Assembly: GCF_963662805.1 (NCBI RefSeq) | Contig: NZ_OY759862.1 | Location: 1-64,000 of the forward strand | Origin: an uncultured Cohaesibacter sp. | Lineage (GTDB): Bacteria > Pseudomonadota > Alphaproteobacteria > Rhizobiales > Cohaesibacteraceae | Length of the DNA stretch: 64,000 nucleotides | Reading direction: 5' to 3' | Shown: positions 1 to 9,609 of the stretch, piece by piece | Layout of the letters: the number at the start of each line of letters is the position of its first letter | Position numbering within the stretch: the stretch's first letter is position 1 | The notes under the pieces: generated by a model | The model's database searches: none | Told to the model about the DNA's origin: nothing | The model's input: only the letters and a program-made list of their open reading frames with translations | Made by a program: the position numbers and the translations under genes

Positions 1-4
1 ATTC

Positions 5-1021
5 TCAGCTTCTCCCGCCCTGGCGCGCAGCGCCCTGGTCAAGCCGTTCCGCCACCCGCAGCTTGGCGCTGCGGGATCGGCTGTTGTTGCGAATCTCCTC
101 GTCCGTAGGAGTCACGGGCCGCTTGGTCACCACCTTGAGGGCGGGCTTGTGGTTGCAGGCGCAACGCAACGCCTCGCGAGGACACACGCAGGTACGCGCC
201 TCATCGCGAAAATGGTGTTTCACGATCCTGTCCTCGAGGGAGTGAAAAGAGATCACCGCGATCCTGCCTCCGGGCCGGACGCGGCCCGTAATCCGCTCCA
301 AAAAGGACGTCAAGACGCCAAGTTCGTCGTTCACCGCCATGCGCAGGGCCTGGAAGGTGCGGGTGGCGGGATGGTTGCGGGCCGTGTGGCGCATCTTGGT
401 CGGATAGGCCTTGTACACGATCTCGGCCAGTTGCAGCGTGCTTTCCACCGGCCCCTGGGCCCGCGCATCCACTATGGCCCTGGCGATGCGCCCGGCCATG
501 GGATCCTCGCCGTATTCGGTGATGATCCGCTTCAGTTCTTCGAACCCGGCCTTGTTCACCAGCCTGGCGGCCGGGGCAGCGCCCGAGGAGGCGTCCATGC
601 GCATGTCCAGGGGACCGTCGGCCATGAAGCTGAAGCCGCGCGACGCGTCGTCCAGATGCATGGAGGACACGCCCAGATCGACCAGCACTCCATCCAGAAC
701 CTCGCCTTCCCATCCGATCCGGTCCAGGGCTTCGTCAAAGGCGCTGAAATCGCAATGCGCGAATCGCACCTGCGCGGCGTGCGGGGCCAGACGTTCGCGG
801 GCCATGTCCAGGGCGCGGGCGTCCTTGTCCAGACAGAGCAGTTCGGCCTTGCCGCCAGCGCGTTCGAGCATGCCCAGACTGTGCCCGCCAAAGCCTACCG
901 TGCCGTCAAGATAGCGACCGCCGGGCCGGGGTTGCAGCAGGTCGAGCACCTCCCGCAACAAAACGGAGACATGCCCGGTGTGCGCGTCTGCCGCATAAGT
1001 CGTGTCTCCGGAATGTCCCAC
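5..1021 (-). CDS. rsmH: 16S rRNA (cytosine-1402 N4)-methyltransferase RsmH
   Basis: RsmH (MraW) transfers a methyl group from S-adenosylmethionine to N4 of C1402 in 16S rRNA. The SAM-binding glycine-rich loop is visible near residue 38 (YLDGTVGFGGHS), followed by the DKDARAL acidic loop, the family segment VDLGVSSMHLDDASRGFSF, and the C-terminal RIAVISFHSLEDRIVKHHF block. At 338 residues it is full length for the family. It starts at a GTG with an AAAGG-like site upstream and lies 18 bp after mraZ on the same strand, the usual opening of the division and cell-wall (dcw) cluster, which would continue left of the window. The C-terminal cysteine-rich stretch (CVCPREALRCAC) is common in this family. 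No frame break is seen. Confidence 0.96.
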   Translation of the reverse strand: MGHSGDTTYAADAHTGHVSVLLREVLDLLQPRPGGRYLDGTVGFGGHSLGMLERAGGKAELLCLDKDARALDMARERLAPHAAQVRFAHCDFSAFDEALDRIGWEGEVLDGVLVDLGVSSMHLDDASRGFSFMADGPLDMRMDASSGAAPAARLVNKAGFEELKRIITEYGEDPMAGRIARAIVDARAQGPVESTLQLAEIVYKAYPTKMRHTARNHPATRTFQALRMAVNDELGVLTSFLERITGRVRPGGRIAVISFHSLEDRIVKHHFRDEARTCVCPREALRCACNHKPALKVVTKRPVTPTDEEIRNNSRSRSAKLRVAERLDQGAARQGGRS

Positions 1022-1039
1022 GTGCTTCGGACCTTTGTG

Positions 1040-1489
1040 CTAAAGGGCAAAATCGATGCCGCTCTCCGCCAGTTCCTCGGCCACATCGTCGAAGTTCTGG
1101 CTCGTGACTCCGCCAAACCGCGCCTGATCCCACACTTCAAAGGTACGGCCCTGCCCCACCAGGACAAGCTCCTTGCTCAATCCCGCGTAGTCGCAATGGG
1201 ACTGGGAGAAGCGCACCCGCCCCTGCTTGTCCAGGGACACCTTTTCCGCGCCGCCGATGACCAGACGCCGAAAGTCGCGCACACGGCGCGAGGTAGTGCG
1301 CAGGGTATTGAATTTTTCCGCCAGCTCTTCCCAGTCGGGCTGCGGATACACCACCACGCAGTCGTCATAGGTAGTCATGACGAACAGTCCGTCACGGCTG
1401 CGCGCAAGCAGAATGTCCCGAAATTCCGGGGGCAGCATGAGCCTTCCCTTGGGATCGAGACTTCTGTGATGGCGACCTTCGAAGAGCAT
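1040..1489 (-). CDS. mraZ: Transcriptional regulator / division protein MraZ
   Basis: MraZ is a ring-forming DNA-binding protein with two AbrB-like half domains that represses its own dcw promoter. The 149-residue product begins MLFEGRHHRSLDPKGRLMLP and carries the second half-domain motif (KVSLDKQGRVRF) near residues 80-91, as the family does. A GTG six codons upstream is open, but the ATG at 1489 is chosen because AAGGA lies 8 bases before it and family members begin at the MLF residues. Three 10-bp direct repeats overlapping its 5' leader fit autoregulation. It is the first gene of the cluster and is followed by rsmH after 18 bp. Confidence 0.95.
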   Translation of the reverse strand: MLFEGRHHRSLDPKGRLMLPPEFRDILLARSRDGLFVMTTYDDCVVVYPQPDWEELAEKFNTLRTTSRRVRDFRRLVIGGAEKVSLDKQGRVRFSQSHCDYAGLSKELVLVGQGRTFEVWDQARFGGVTSQNFDDVAEELAESGIDFAL

Positions 1490-1500
1490 TTGGAGTATCC

Positions 1501-1527
1501 TTACCACTTTTTACCACAATTTCCCAC
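1501..1527 (-). promoter_or_regulatory. Triple MraZ box (10-bp direct repeats)
   Basis: On the minus strand three copies of GTGGKAA occur exactly 10 bp apart (1521-1527, 1511-1517, 1501-1507). MraZ is known to bind several GTGG/TGGG-type repeats spaced about 10 bp apart in front of mraZ. The array sits between the -35 element and the start codon, a position suited to repression. The function is inferred from spacing and location. Confidence 0.8.
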
Positions 1528-1529
1528 TG

Positions 1530-1556
1530 CATCTACCATATTGCATCCAGTGTCAA
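1530..1556 (-). promoter_or_regulatory. Probable sigma70 promoter of mraZ-rsmH
   Basis: A perfect TTGACA (minus strand, 1551-1556) is followed 15 bp later by a weak TAGATG (1530-1535). The -35 is convincing; the -10 is not, and the spacing is short. Its position just upstream of the MraZ boxes supports it. Confidence 0.5.
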
Positions 1557-1874
1557 GGTGGGACAGCATTTATTGTCTAGAAAATTTTTAGGAATTCTGA
1601 CTTTCAGGGTTGACAGCTGGGCGACAAAACGCAAAGAGGGGTGCTAAAGGGTGTGCTGGGAAGCCACGACCAGGGGGGGACGACACGCGAAACGCGTCAA
1701 GCAAGCCGAAAATTACATGGCCCGACCGCTCGCTCCTGGCCTGGACAGGACACCGGGATCGGCGAGGGAAGGTGCTGCGCACGCCGCAACAGCTCACGCG
1801 CGTTGCGGTCGTGGTTGCGGAAAAGGATATGACACGGTACGATATATGACCGGCAAAATGGTACGGCCCACTCC
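1557..1874. other. Intergenic region between mraZ and the HD-GYP gene
   Basis: This divergent spacer should hold the promoter of the HD-GYP gene. A TTGACA at about 1613-1618 has no good -10 at the right distance. Short open frames here have neither a ribosome-binding site nor a recognisable product. I see no RNA gene or repeat. Confidence 0.4.
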
Positions 1875-2910
1875 ATGGCCGACCGCAACGCGCCTGTGAG
1901 AACGCCCATGGCCGCCATAAAAACCACCATTCCGGACAACATTTCCGAAGAGTATTACCAGATCAGCACGGAAATATTGACCAGCTTCCCCAAATACCGC
2001 CCTCCCCTCGACCTGTTCAAATTCAACGAGGATGTCGCGCAACTGCTTCCCTACATCCGCAAGGGACACCGCATGACCAACGAGCAGGTGGAAGCGGTGC
2101 ACCAGCTCTGCGTCGAGGGGAACCTTTTTGTTTCCCGCGCCGACCACCCGATCTATTCCAAGCACATCGTCAAGCAGCTCGATCTGGTGCTCGTGGACGC
2201 CAATCTCAAGGAAGGGGAGATCGCGGACATCACGATCAACGCATTGCAATTGCGCCTTGAGGCGTTTTTTCGAACAGCCGGTGAAGGTTGTATTCGAGGC
2301 GCTGTACAAGGATATGATGGTCTTCACCGAGTACATCAACGAGGACCGCTTCCGCATCAAGTCCTTCACCCGCAGGCTGCTTACCGAGCACACCCTGGCC
2401 AACCACAGCATCAACACCTGCATCATGGGCCTGTGGCTTTACCTGAAAACCCAGAAGGACGAGTACACCCGCCGCAAACTGGACAGGATCACCATGGGAC
2501 TCCTGTTGCACGACATCGGCATGACCAAGGTGCCCAAATTCATCCTGGACAAACCGAAACCGCTGACCGGCGAGGAACGCGGCAAGGTACTGCAACACGT
2601 CATGGACGGCGCGAAACACCTGCACAAGCTCGAACTGGTGTTCGACGAGGTGCAGCAGATCGTCATGGACCACCACGAGAGACATGACGGCTCGGGCTAT
2701 CCGCGCAAGCTGGCCTCTTCGCAGATCAGCAGCCTCGGTTCCCTCTGCGCCATTGCCGACTCGTTCGCCGCCATGATCTCCACGCGACCGCACGCCCCGG
2801 CCCTGACCCCCGTGCAGGCCGTGGAAGCCCTGTACAAGGACATGCGCCGCTACAACGAACGCCTGCTCGGCGCGCTCCACGCCGCCTACATGACCAAAGA
2901 GTTGCAGTAG
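1875..2910 (+). CDS. HD-GYP domain phosphodiesterase (frameshifted)
   Basis: HD-GYP proteins hydrolyse cyclic-di-GMP. After an N-terminal region of about 130 residues the second half carries LLLHDIGMTKVPKFIL and HHERHDGSGYP, which contain the metal-binding HD and the GYP signature. The frame breaks in a run of six T at about 2265-2270. Removing one T joins the halves smoothly (A-F-F-E-Q-P-V-K), so a homopolymer overcall is likely and the gene is probably intact in the organism. An in-frame ATG at 1908 is an alternative start. The product would be about 345 residues. No recognised input domain precedes the catalytic part. It is the first of two cyclic-di-GMP-degrading proteins in this segment, the other being at 5529-8009. 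Confidence 0.85.
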
Positions 2911-3020
2911 CCCCCCCGCCCCGGCCAGCCGGGCCGTCGCCTTGACTGCCGGCGGCAGGGAGTATACGCAGCAGGGCGGCGCAAGCTGATTTTCGCTGAC
3001 CCTAACCGCACGGACAGACC

Positions 3021-3557
3021 ATGGTGCAGTTCGATTCTTCCCGCCTGCCCGAGGGCGGCTGCGTGACGCTCATAGGCATGGCCGGAGCAGGCAAGTCCAC
3101 CCTGGGCCGCCTGCTGGCGCGCGCCATCGGCTGGGCGCAGCTGGACACGGACCAATTGCTTGAAGCGTTTTTCGGAACGCGGTTGCAGGATGTTTTCGAC
3201 ACATTGGGCCGCGAGGCCTTTGTGGCGGCCGAGGAACTGGTCGTCGCCCGCCTCAGGGTGGCCCACTGCGTCGTGTCCACAGGCGGCAGCGTCATTTACG
3301 GCGACGAGGCCGTGGCGCAGCTCAAGCGCCTTGGTCCGGTCGTGTTCCTTCGGGCGGGGCTCGACGCCATCAGCGCCCGCGTGGGCGCGGGCCGGGACCG
3401 GGGTTTGGCCATTGCGCCGGGCCAGACCGTGCAGGATCTCTACGCCGAGAGGCTGCCATTGTACGAGGCGGCTGCGGATTTCACCGTGGACACGGACACC
3501 AACACCCCGCAGCAGGCAGCGGACGCCGTGCTCGCATGGCTGCGCGGAGAAGCATGA
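3021..3557 (+). CDS. Shikimate kinase family protein
   Basis: A P-loop kinase of 178 residues that matches shikimate kinase in length and layout. It has Walker A GMAGAGKST at residues 19-27, LDTD at 41-44 where the substrate-binding Asp lies, Arg64, and STGGS at 86-90 corresponding to the GGG substrate loop. It ends with the family's LPLYEAAADFTVDT segment. The lid normally reads R-P-L-L, but here it is GLAIAP, so specificity for shikimate is likely but not certain. Shikimate kinase phosphorylates shikimate at the 3-hydroxyl in the aromatic pathway. Its stop overlaps the start of the next gene (ATGA), implying translational coupling. Confidence 0.75.
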   Translation: MVQFDSSRLPEGGCVTLIGMAGAGKSTLGRLLARAIGWAQLDTDQLLEAFFGTRLQDVFDTLGREAFVAAEELVVARLRVAHCVVSTGGSVIYGDEAVAQLKRLGPVVFLRAGLDAISARVGAGRDRGLAIAPGQTVQDLYAERLPLYEAAADFTVDTDTNTPQQAADAVLAWLRGEA

Positions 3558-4146
3558 AACCCAAGAAGAGCAACCCCTTCATTCGTCTGGCGGCCCTGTA
3601 CAAGCGCATGGGCGAAGCATACGCCGGCGTGGCCTCGCCCATCGCCTTCGGTTGCGGCGGCTGTGCAAGCAACTGCTGCGTCAGCTATTTCCAGCACCAC
3701 ACCTCTATTGAGTGGGCGTACCTCTGGCAGGGCATGCGGGGACTGCCCAAGGACCGGCGGGAGACCTATCTGCGCCGCGCCGAAGATTATGTGCGGCGAG
3801 CCGACGCCCTGGTGGCCGAGGGCATGGTTCCGGGCATCATGTGCCCGCTCAACGACGACGGCCTGTGCGGCCTGTATTCCCACCGCCTCATGATCTGCCC
3901 GCCCTGCACGGCACCGGCCATTTTGTGCTGCGTCCCACGGGCGAGCCCACCACCTATCCGGGCTGCTTTCGCTACGAAGAGCAGGCCAAGGCCGCAGGGC
4001 ACACCCGCCTGCTCGACCGCACGCCGCTCTACCGGGAACTGGCCGCGTTGGAGATGGCGTTTGTGGGCAAGGCCATGGGCCGCATGCCCAAGGTGGACTT
4101 GACGCTGGCGCAGATGTTGGTGCAAGGTCCGCCCAAGATGCTTTAA
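3554..4146 (+). CDS. YkgJ-type cysteine-cluster protein (frameshifted)
   Basis: The product resembles YkgJ/UPF0153 proteins, which bind zinc or an iron-sulfur cluster through conserved cysteines and have no firmly assigned reaction. Visible cysteines are GCGGCASNCC early, then MCPLNDDGLCGLY and YPGC. The frame breaks at about 3900-3912, where two CCC runs each appear to carry one extra C. Restoring them gives an uninterrupted I-C-R-L-H-G-T-G-H-F sequence. The ATG at 3554 overlaps the preceding stop. Probable product about 196 residues, cytoplasmic. The break is most likely a sequencing error. Confidence 0.75.
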
Positions 4147-4200
4147 GAGTTGCCCGCGAGGCATGATCGCGTGCCGCGCACGAAAACGCCAAAGGTTTGC

Positions 4201-4746
4201 ATGAAAATCCGCCCCGTCCTTGCCTGTCTTCTTGCCCTCGTCCTCCTGGCGGCGGGCTGCTCTTACATGAGTGTGCGCCATCTCAAGCGCGTGCCCTTCA
4301 CCGTGGACGGCGAGCAGACCCTGACCATGAAATTCTGGCGTTTTTCCTACCGCAGCATGCCTCTGACAGCCAAATACGGCGTGGTGGGCGTGGCGTTTCC
4401 CGTGGCCAAGGCGCTGCCCGAATGGGCGACCACCATCGATGAACTCTGGCTCGCCGCCTATCTGTGCGACGAGCACGGGCGGGTCATCGCCCGGGACAAG
4501 AGCCTCATCATCCGCCTCTCGCGCCTGCTCGATCCCCGCCAGGGAGTGCCCTTCGAGTTCATCCTCGAGCCCGAGGACCTGCCCGGCCCAGGCCCGCTTT
4601 TCGTCACCTTCGGCTACCGGGTCGTCGTTTCCGACGGCACGGGCGTCCCTGGAGGCCCCGCGCCGACGGATGCCGCGCCTCCCAAGGATGCCCCGGCCAA
4701 GCCCAGGGTGTTTTTCGCCAAAGAAGGGGCCTTGACCCTCTTCTGA
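4201..4746 (+). CDS. Predicted lipoprotein
   Basis: A 181-residue protein with a type II signal peptide: positively charged start (MKIRP), hydrophobic core and lipobox LLAAGC with Cys20. It should therefore be lipid-anchored outside the inner membrane. The rest has no family I recognise; it is mixed beta-like sequence ending in a proline- and alanine-rich stretch. The ATG at 4201 is chosen over an upstream ATG at 4150 because only it gives a proper signal peptide. It follows the cysteine-cluster gene by 54 bp and may share its transcript. Confidence 0.75.
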   Translation: MKIRPVLACLLALVLLAAGCSYMSVRHLKRVPFTVDGEQTLTMKFWRFSYRSMPLTAKYGVVGVAFPVAKALPEWATTIDELWLAAYLCDEHGRVIARDKSLIIRLSRLLDPRQGVPFEFILEPEDLPGPGPLFVTFGYRVVVSDGTGVPGGPAPTDAAPPKDAPAKPRVFFAKEGALTLF

Positions 4747-4799
4747 CCTCATGCCGCATTTTCCCCCTTTGCGCATTGTCTGCCGGACCTACTTGCAGT

Positions 4800-5516
4800 A
4801 TGGTGCAGGCAAGACAAGCCGATGCGCGGCCCGCCACACCTGCGTGGCGCCACCGCTTGCATAAGGAGCGCCATGTCCGCCACCTATCTGGTCAAGATTT
4901 CCTCAAATACAGCGTCATCTTCAATGAGGGCTCGAAAGGCGACTCCGCGTATCTGCTGAAGGAAGGCCGCGTCGAGCTTTCAAAAGAGATCAACGGCAAG
5001 AAAAAGGTGTTGGTCATCCTCAACCCCATCTCCCTGTTCGGCGAAATGGCCATCCTGTTGGGCGACCAGAAGCGCACCGCCGCAGCCGTGGCCCTTGAGG
5101 ACTGCAAGGTCATTGAGATAAAAAAGGACGACTTTGAGGAGTTTGTCAGGCAGTCGCCGCAGATCATGCAGACCGTGCTCGATGTGCTGGTGCACCGGCT
5201 CAAGACCGCCACGGTCAAATCCATGCAGGTGCCAAGCGTCTTCCACGGCGTGTGCCAGATTCTCGACCTGATGGCCATGCACGGCACCCACAACCTGGAC
5301 TACATGAACACCACCAAGGCCATCGCCCAGTCCTTTGTGCAGCCCGCCGCCAAGGTCAACGCCGTGTTCAACACCCTGGTGCAGCACAACATGATCGAGA
5401 TGCGCAAAGCCAACGACGGCTCAAAGCGCATCCAGATACTTGAACCGGAAGATTTTGTGGCCAAGGCGGTCAAGCGATTGCGCCAGACGCACGAAAACGA
5501 GGATGACGAGGAATAG
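4800..5516 (+). CDS. Cyclic nucleotide-binding-type (Crp/Fnr-like) regulator
   Basis: The first half is a cyclic-nucleotide-binding-type beta barrel (VIFNEGSKGDSAYLLKEGRVEL, then LFGEMAILLGDQKRTAAAVA), as in Crp-family sensors. The second half is helical, ends in an acidic tail, and shows no convincing Crp-type helix-turn-helix, so it may not bind DNA. The start is uncertain. The best start signal is ATG at 4873 (AAGGAG upstream), but that frame needs one extra base at about 4885-4888 (a CCC read as CC) to join the domain frame. The open frame itself begins at ATG 4800 with no clear ribosome site. I favour the 4873 start with a base missing. It converges with the phosphodiesterase gene, 12 bp apart. 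Confidence 0.75.
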   Translation: MVQARQADARPATPAWRHRLHKERHVRHLSGQDFLKYSVIFNEGSKGDSAYLLKEGRVELSKEINGKKKVLVILNPISLFGEMAILLGDQKRTAAAVALEDCKVIEIKKDDFEEFVRQSPQIMQTVLDVLVHRLKTATVKSMQVPSVFHGVCQILDLMAMHGTHNLDYMNTTKAIAQSFVQPAAKVNAVFNTLVQHNMIEMRKANDGSKRIQILEPEDFVAKAVKRLRQTHENEDDEE

Positions 5517-5528
5517 GACGGCGCGGCG

Positions 5529-8009
5529 CTATGCAGGCAGAAGGCCCTTTTCCCGCTCATGCGGGCCACGCATCCACCATGCGTTGACGATGCAGTCCTC
5601 CGCATCTCTGGGGGGCAACGGCTTGGAATAGTAGTATCCTTGCACGAACTGGCAGTTGAGCGCATGCAGCATGGCAAGCTGCGTGGGATTTTCAACACCC
5701 TCGGCACCACTTTCTTGCCCAATATCCGCGCCAGATTGATGATGGTGCGCACGATCTCCTCACCGCTTGAACCCGCCACCGAGGGCTCCATGCGCAGTAC
5801 AAAGGAGCGGTCCACCTTCAGGGTGTCCACCGGAAACTGGTGCAGGTAGGCCAACGACGAGTACCCTGTGCCAAAGTCGTCCAGGGACAGCAATACACCA
5901 ATGTCCTTGAGTTCGCGCAGCACCTCCCGGGCCAGGCTGGCCCGCTCCATGACCGCGCTTTCCGTAATTTCCAGTATGAGATTCGCGGCGGGCAGCCCTG
6001 TCGCCTCCAAGGCGCGGCGCACCATGTTGGCCACCCCGGGAACCATCAATTGCCTGGGGGACAGATTCACGCTGACCATGGTCCTCGGTCGCTGCGGGAA
6101 GGCATCAAGCCAGAGCCTCAGTTGACGGCACGCCTCGTGCAACACCCAACGGCCCACTTCCACGATATCGCCGTTCTCTTCCAGCAGAGGAATGAACTTG
6201 GCGGGAGACACTATCCCCTTGCCAGGTTGCTCCCAGCGCACGAGCGCCTCAAAGGCATGCAACTCGCCGGTGACGATATCCACGATGGGCTGGTAGAAGA
6301 GCCGATACTCATCCCGCCCCAGGGCATTGTGCAGCATGGTCTCCACTGTCAGACGGTCCATGGCCTCCCTGTGCATGGATGCGTCATAAAAAGCGTACCC
6401 CTTGCCAGGGGTCGCCTTGGCGATGTTCATGGCGATGTCCGCGTCGCGCAGCATGGCTTCCGGGGTCGCTCCCCCGCCCCACGGACAGGACGATCCCATG
6501 CTGGCGGACACGTAAATGTCGTGCTCCCGTATCTTGCAAGGTGCGGCCAGGGCCTGCTGCAACAACTCCACCTCCATGACCGCCGCCTCGGGGGTGCCGA
6601 CCTGGGGAAGCAGAATGGCGAAGGAATCCCCGCCCAGACGCGAGCACACGACACTGGAAATCCATACAGACCAAGAGCCGCCTGCTGACGGCCATGAGCA
6701 CCTCATCACCCACCTGATGCCCCAGGCTGTCGTTGATGACCTTGAACCGGTCCAGATTCATACTCACCACGCAGACCGTGCCGCCGAGCGACTGCGTCGC
6801 GGCCAAGATGGCCTTTTCCAGATGGTCGATGAACATGGGCCGGTTGTCCAGCCCGGTCAACGCGTCGTGGCAGGCCTGATGCTGGAGCTTGAATTCCGCG
6901 TCCTTGCGCCGGGAGATGTTCTGCATGGAGCCCTCGTACAACAAGGGCCGCCCGTCTATCCCCACCTCGGAACGGGCGTTGATGGACACCCATATGGTGC
7001 TGTGATCGGCGCGGGGCACCCGCGCCTCGAAATCGATGACCTGTTTCTGGGAACCCATCTGCTCGCAGAAATCCTCATACCTGTCGGGATCACGGAACAG
7101 GAGATGAGGTGCCCCGCCAGGCACGGCGCTCATGGCCTCAAAGGATTCGTACCCCAGCATGCGCACAAAGGCGGGGTTGCCGCTCACCAGATGCCCGAGG
7201 GGAGTGAACTGGAACATGCCCTCCACGGCATGATCGAAAATGGACTTGAACTTCTCCTCGGTTTCCACCAGCTTCCATTGGTCTCCCTTCAGGTCGCCGA
7301 TATCCTCCACCACCCCCTCCAGCACGGCCTGCTCGCCCATGACCATGCGCCACGCCGCGATGCGCACCCATATGAGCTCGCCCTTGCCGTTAAAAACCTG
7401 GGTCTCATAGTCGACAACCTTGCCGTGAGCCGCGACATCCTGGGTCAACCGGTCCCAGTCGCCAGGTGCGACGAACAGGTCCGCCCCCATATTCCCCGCA
7501 GCGGTAAGAAGTTCCTGAGGCGAGGCATAGCCGAAAATAGTTGCCAGGGCGGGGTTGGCCGCCAGCAGCACGCCCTCGGTGGTGCAGGAAAAAATGCCGG
7601 TCACGGCGTTGTCGAACAGGGATTGGTAGGCGGTTTCGGCCTTGCTGAGCCGTGTATTATCCAACACGACGACTTCGAGATACCGCTGCTCGTCCTTGTC
7701 TCGGACAACATGGCAATGCGCCAGCACCGGACAGCGGGAGCCGTCGCGACGCAGCAGGTCGATTTCAAGGGCCTGGGCTTGCGCCGCGCCAACCTGCCCC
7801 AACAGCCGCGCAGCGTCTCCCGGCGCGGCGAAAAGCGCGTCGCTGGTGGTCACCACCTCGAGAAGGGCTGAGGCGTCGGGATAGCCCAGCATGTGGGCCA
7901 GGGTATTATTGGCACGCACGACACGGCCATTGGGCATTGCGCAAAACAGCCCCCAAAGGGCTATATCATGCTGCGCCTCATCGCGTTGTCCGTCATCGGT
8001 TTTCCGCAT
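5529..8009 (-). CDS. PAS-PAS-PAS-GGDEF-EAL cyclic-di-GMP phosphodiesterase (frameshifted)
   Basis: Three PAS sensor domains fill the first roughly 370 residues (repeats of the F-x-x-A-V-x-G-I/M-F pattern and N-P-A-x-x-x-x-x-G-Y). A GGDEF domain begins at LTGLDNRPMF, and its active-site signature is GGDSF rather than GGDEF, which predicts no cyclase activity. The EAL domain keeps AFEALVRW, DDFGTGYSS and VDRSFV, so it should hydrolyse cyclic-di-GMP. Two frame breaks are visible, near 6650 (before GGDSF) and near 5711 (a missing G just before G-V-E). Repairing the second gives V-V-A-E-G-V-E-N-P, the normal family sequence, and a stop at 5529-5531. About 827 codons; cytoplasmic, no membrane segment seen. 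The breaks are probably sequencing errors. Confidence 0.88.
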
Positions 8010-8161
8010 TTTTTCATATTGCGATATACGTCACCACAAGTCAACAAAAGGTTTCCCGTCACCACAGCGGCCTGGGCCAGGACGCCGGTAGCCAGCGAAG
8101 CCGGACGAGGATGGGCCGGGCCGAAAAATAGCGTCACCGCAGCCTGGGCTCCGTTTTTTTC

Positions 8162-8191
8162 TTGACAATACGGGCTCCACCCGCCTAGAAA
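8162..8191 (+). promoter_or_regulatory. Sigma70 promoter of tRNA-Ser
   Basis: TTGACA (8162-8167), an 18-bp spacer and TAGAAA (8186-8191) lie about 50 bp before the tRNA gene on the same strand. Confidence 0.65.
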
Positions 8192-8242
8192 ATTTCCTCT
8201 TGGCGATCGGACGGTATTCGCGTCCTTGCCACGGCCTTGAAT

Positions 8243-8337
8243 GGAGAGGTGTCCGAGTTGGCCGAAGGAGCTCGCCTGCTAAGCGGGTAAACGGGCTTAA
8301 ACCTGTTTCGAGGGTTCGAATCCCTCCCTCTCCGCCA
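8243..8337 (+). tRNA. tRNA-Ser (anticodon GCU)
   Basis: A class II tRNA with a long variable arm. Acceptor GGAGAGG (8243-8249) pairs with CCTCTCC (8327-8333). G8334 is the discriminator and CCA (8335-8337) is encoded. The anticodon stem is CTCGC/GCGGG, with loop CTGCTAA placing GCT at 8278-8280, and the T arm contains GGTTCGAATCC. It decodes AGC and AGU serine codons. A promoter and an intrinsic terminator flank it, so it is transcribed alone. Confidence 0.97.
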
Positions 8338-8345
8338 GAAATCAA

Positions 8346-8377
8346 GGGGTTACGGTAAACACCGTAGCCCCTTTTTT
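8346..8377 (+). terminator. Intrinsic terminator after tRNA-Ser
   Basis: An 11-bp stem, GGGGTTACGGT paired with ACCGTAGCCCC (one G-T pair), has a 4- to 5-base loop and is followed by TTTTTT. It begins 9 bases after the tRNA end. Confidence 0.9.
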
Positions 8378-8378
8378 A

Positions 8379-9609
8379 TTACCGTTGCGCCGTGGCCCGG
8401 CGGCAGGCCCCCTGACATGCCCCTTTTGCGTATGCGTCGCCCCTGCCCTGTCTCGTGGCGTTTCCCCCCACAAAAAAAAGTGCGCCGCCACAGCGCACGC
8501 ACCTTGCCCTTCCGTTTCGCGTCGCCAGGATCAGCCTTCCGGCTCTCCATCGCAACGTTCCGGGTCCGCGTGCCCCAGGGGCACATGATGAGCTGGCGGT
8601 AGATGAACACCGACACCGGCACGCCAAGGATCATGCCCCACAAGCCCGCCAGGTGGTGCGCCACAAACAGGATGATCAGCGTGACCACCGGGCTGATCTT
8701 GAACACCGCTGAAAAAATGCGGGGATTGAACACATAGGTCTCGAACAGATGCACCACGCAGACCATGCCCACGGCCCACAGCATGCGTTCCACTCCGCCG
8801 CTGTTGAAGGCCAGCAGCATGATGGGCAGGGTGGAGATGAGCATGCCCAGCACCGGATGAGCCCGGCCGTGAACACGATGACCGACAGCAACACGATGGG
8901 GAAATGCCCAGCGCCCACAGCCCCGCGGCGGTGAGCACCGTGTTGCAGCAGGAAATGAGAAACTGCGCCCTGAACCCCTCGCCCACGAAAACGCCGAACT
9001 GCACCACACGATCCACGGTCTCCATATAGAAATCCTGGATGCGGCTGTGCTGCAACGCGGCGAACCGCTCTTTCAGGTGCGGATAATCGAGCAGGATGAG
9101 AAAGCTGAACAAGGTGCCGAGCAGGAAAAACGACACGAATCCCGTCACCTGGTTGATGGAGGCCATGGCGATGGCGACCAGTTTGTCGCCGTCGATGCCG
9201 GCGATCTTTTTGAGCGACAAGAACTGCTTGGACGTGGCCAGGGGCAGCTCGAAGGTGGGATACTCCTCCGCCAACGTATCCATGTACGCATGCAGCTTGA
9301 CCTGGGTCTTGGGCAGTTGCATGGCGAAATGCTTGGCCTCGGAGCCCAGCTTGGCACCACCACCGACAGGATGATGGAAACGACCGCGACAAAAACCAGA
9401 TAGAGCACAACCGTGAGCGCCCGTCGCCCCAGGGGCAAACGCCGCATCAGGCGGTTGACAAGCTTGTTGAACAGGAAACAGAGGATAAAGGTGATGAACA
9501 GGAGGCCAAAAAGCCCCTGACTAAGAATAAGCCAGACCAGCCCAAAAAAAACAGCCCAAATGCAAAAGGCCTGATTGGTCCGTACCCAGCCGCCGATGTC
9601 AAACGTCAT
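8379..9609 (-). CDS. AI-2E family transporter (frameshifted)
   Basis: A polytopic membrane protein of the AI-2E/YdiK/PerM family, whose substrates vary and are mostly unproven. It begins MTFDIGGWVRTNQAF with GGTGG upstream of the ATG at 9609. Several membrane segments follow (FCIWAVFFGLVWLILSQGL, LTVVLYLVFVAVVSIIL, FVSFFLLGTLFSFLILL). The family's C-terminal blocks are ETYVFNPRIF, VVTLIILFVAHHLAGLWGMILGVP and VFIYRQL. The frame breaks at about 9350, at about 8850-8930, and possibly at the A8 run at 8471-8478. If the last is real the gene ends at 8379, directly against the tRNA terminator; otherwise it would read through that terminator to 8350. These look like sequencing errors. Confidence 0.75.

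Noticed and set aside
149..1591. A 480-codon open frame on the plus strand across rsmH and mraZ
   Set aside because: It is antisense to two well-conserved genes in GC-rich DNA, has no recognisable domain, and its protein is low in normal family patterns.
2265..2270. Programmed frameshift in the HD-GYP gene
   Set aside because: Similar breaks occur in most neighbouring genes at different homopolymers, which fits sequencing error better than recoding.
8243..8337. tRNA-Ser gene as an integration (att) site
   Set aside because: No integrase, direct repeat of the tRNA 3' end or prophage genes are present on either side.
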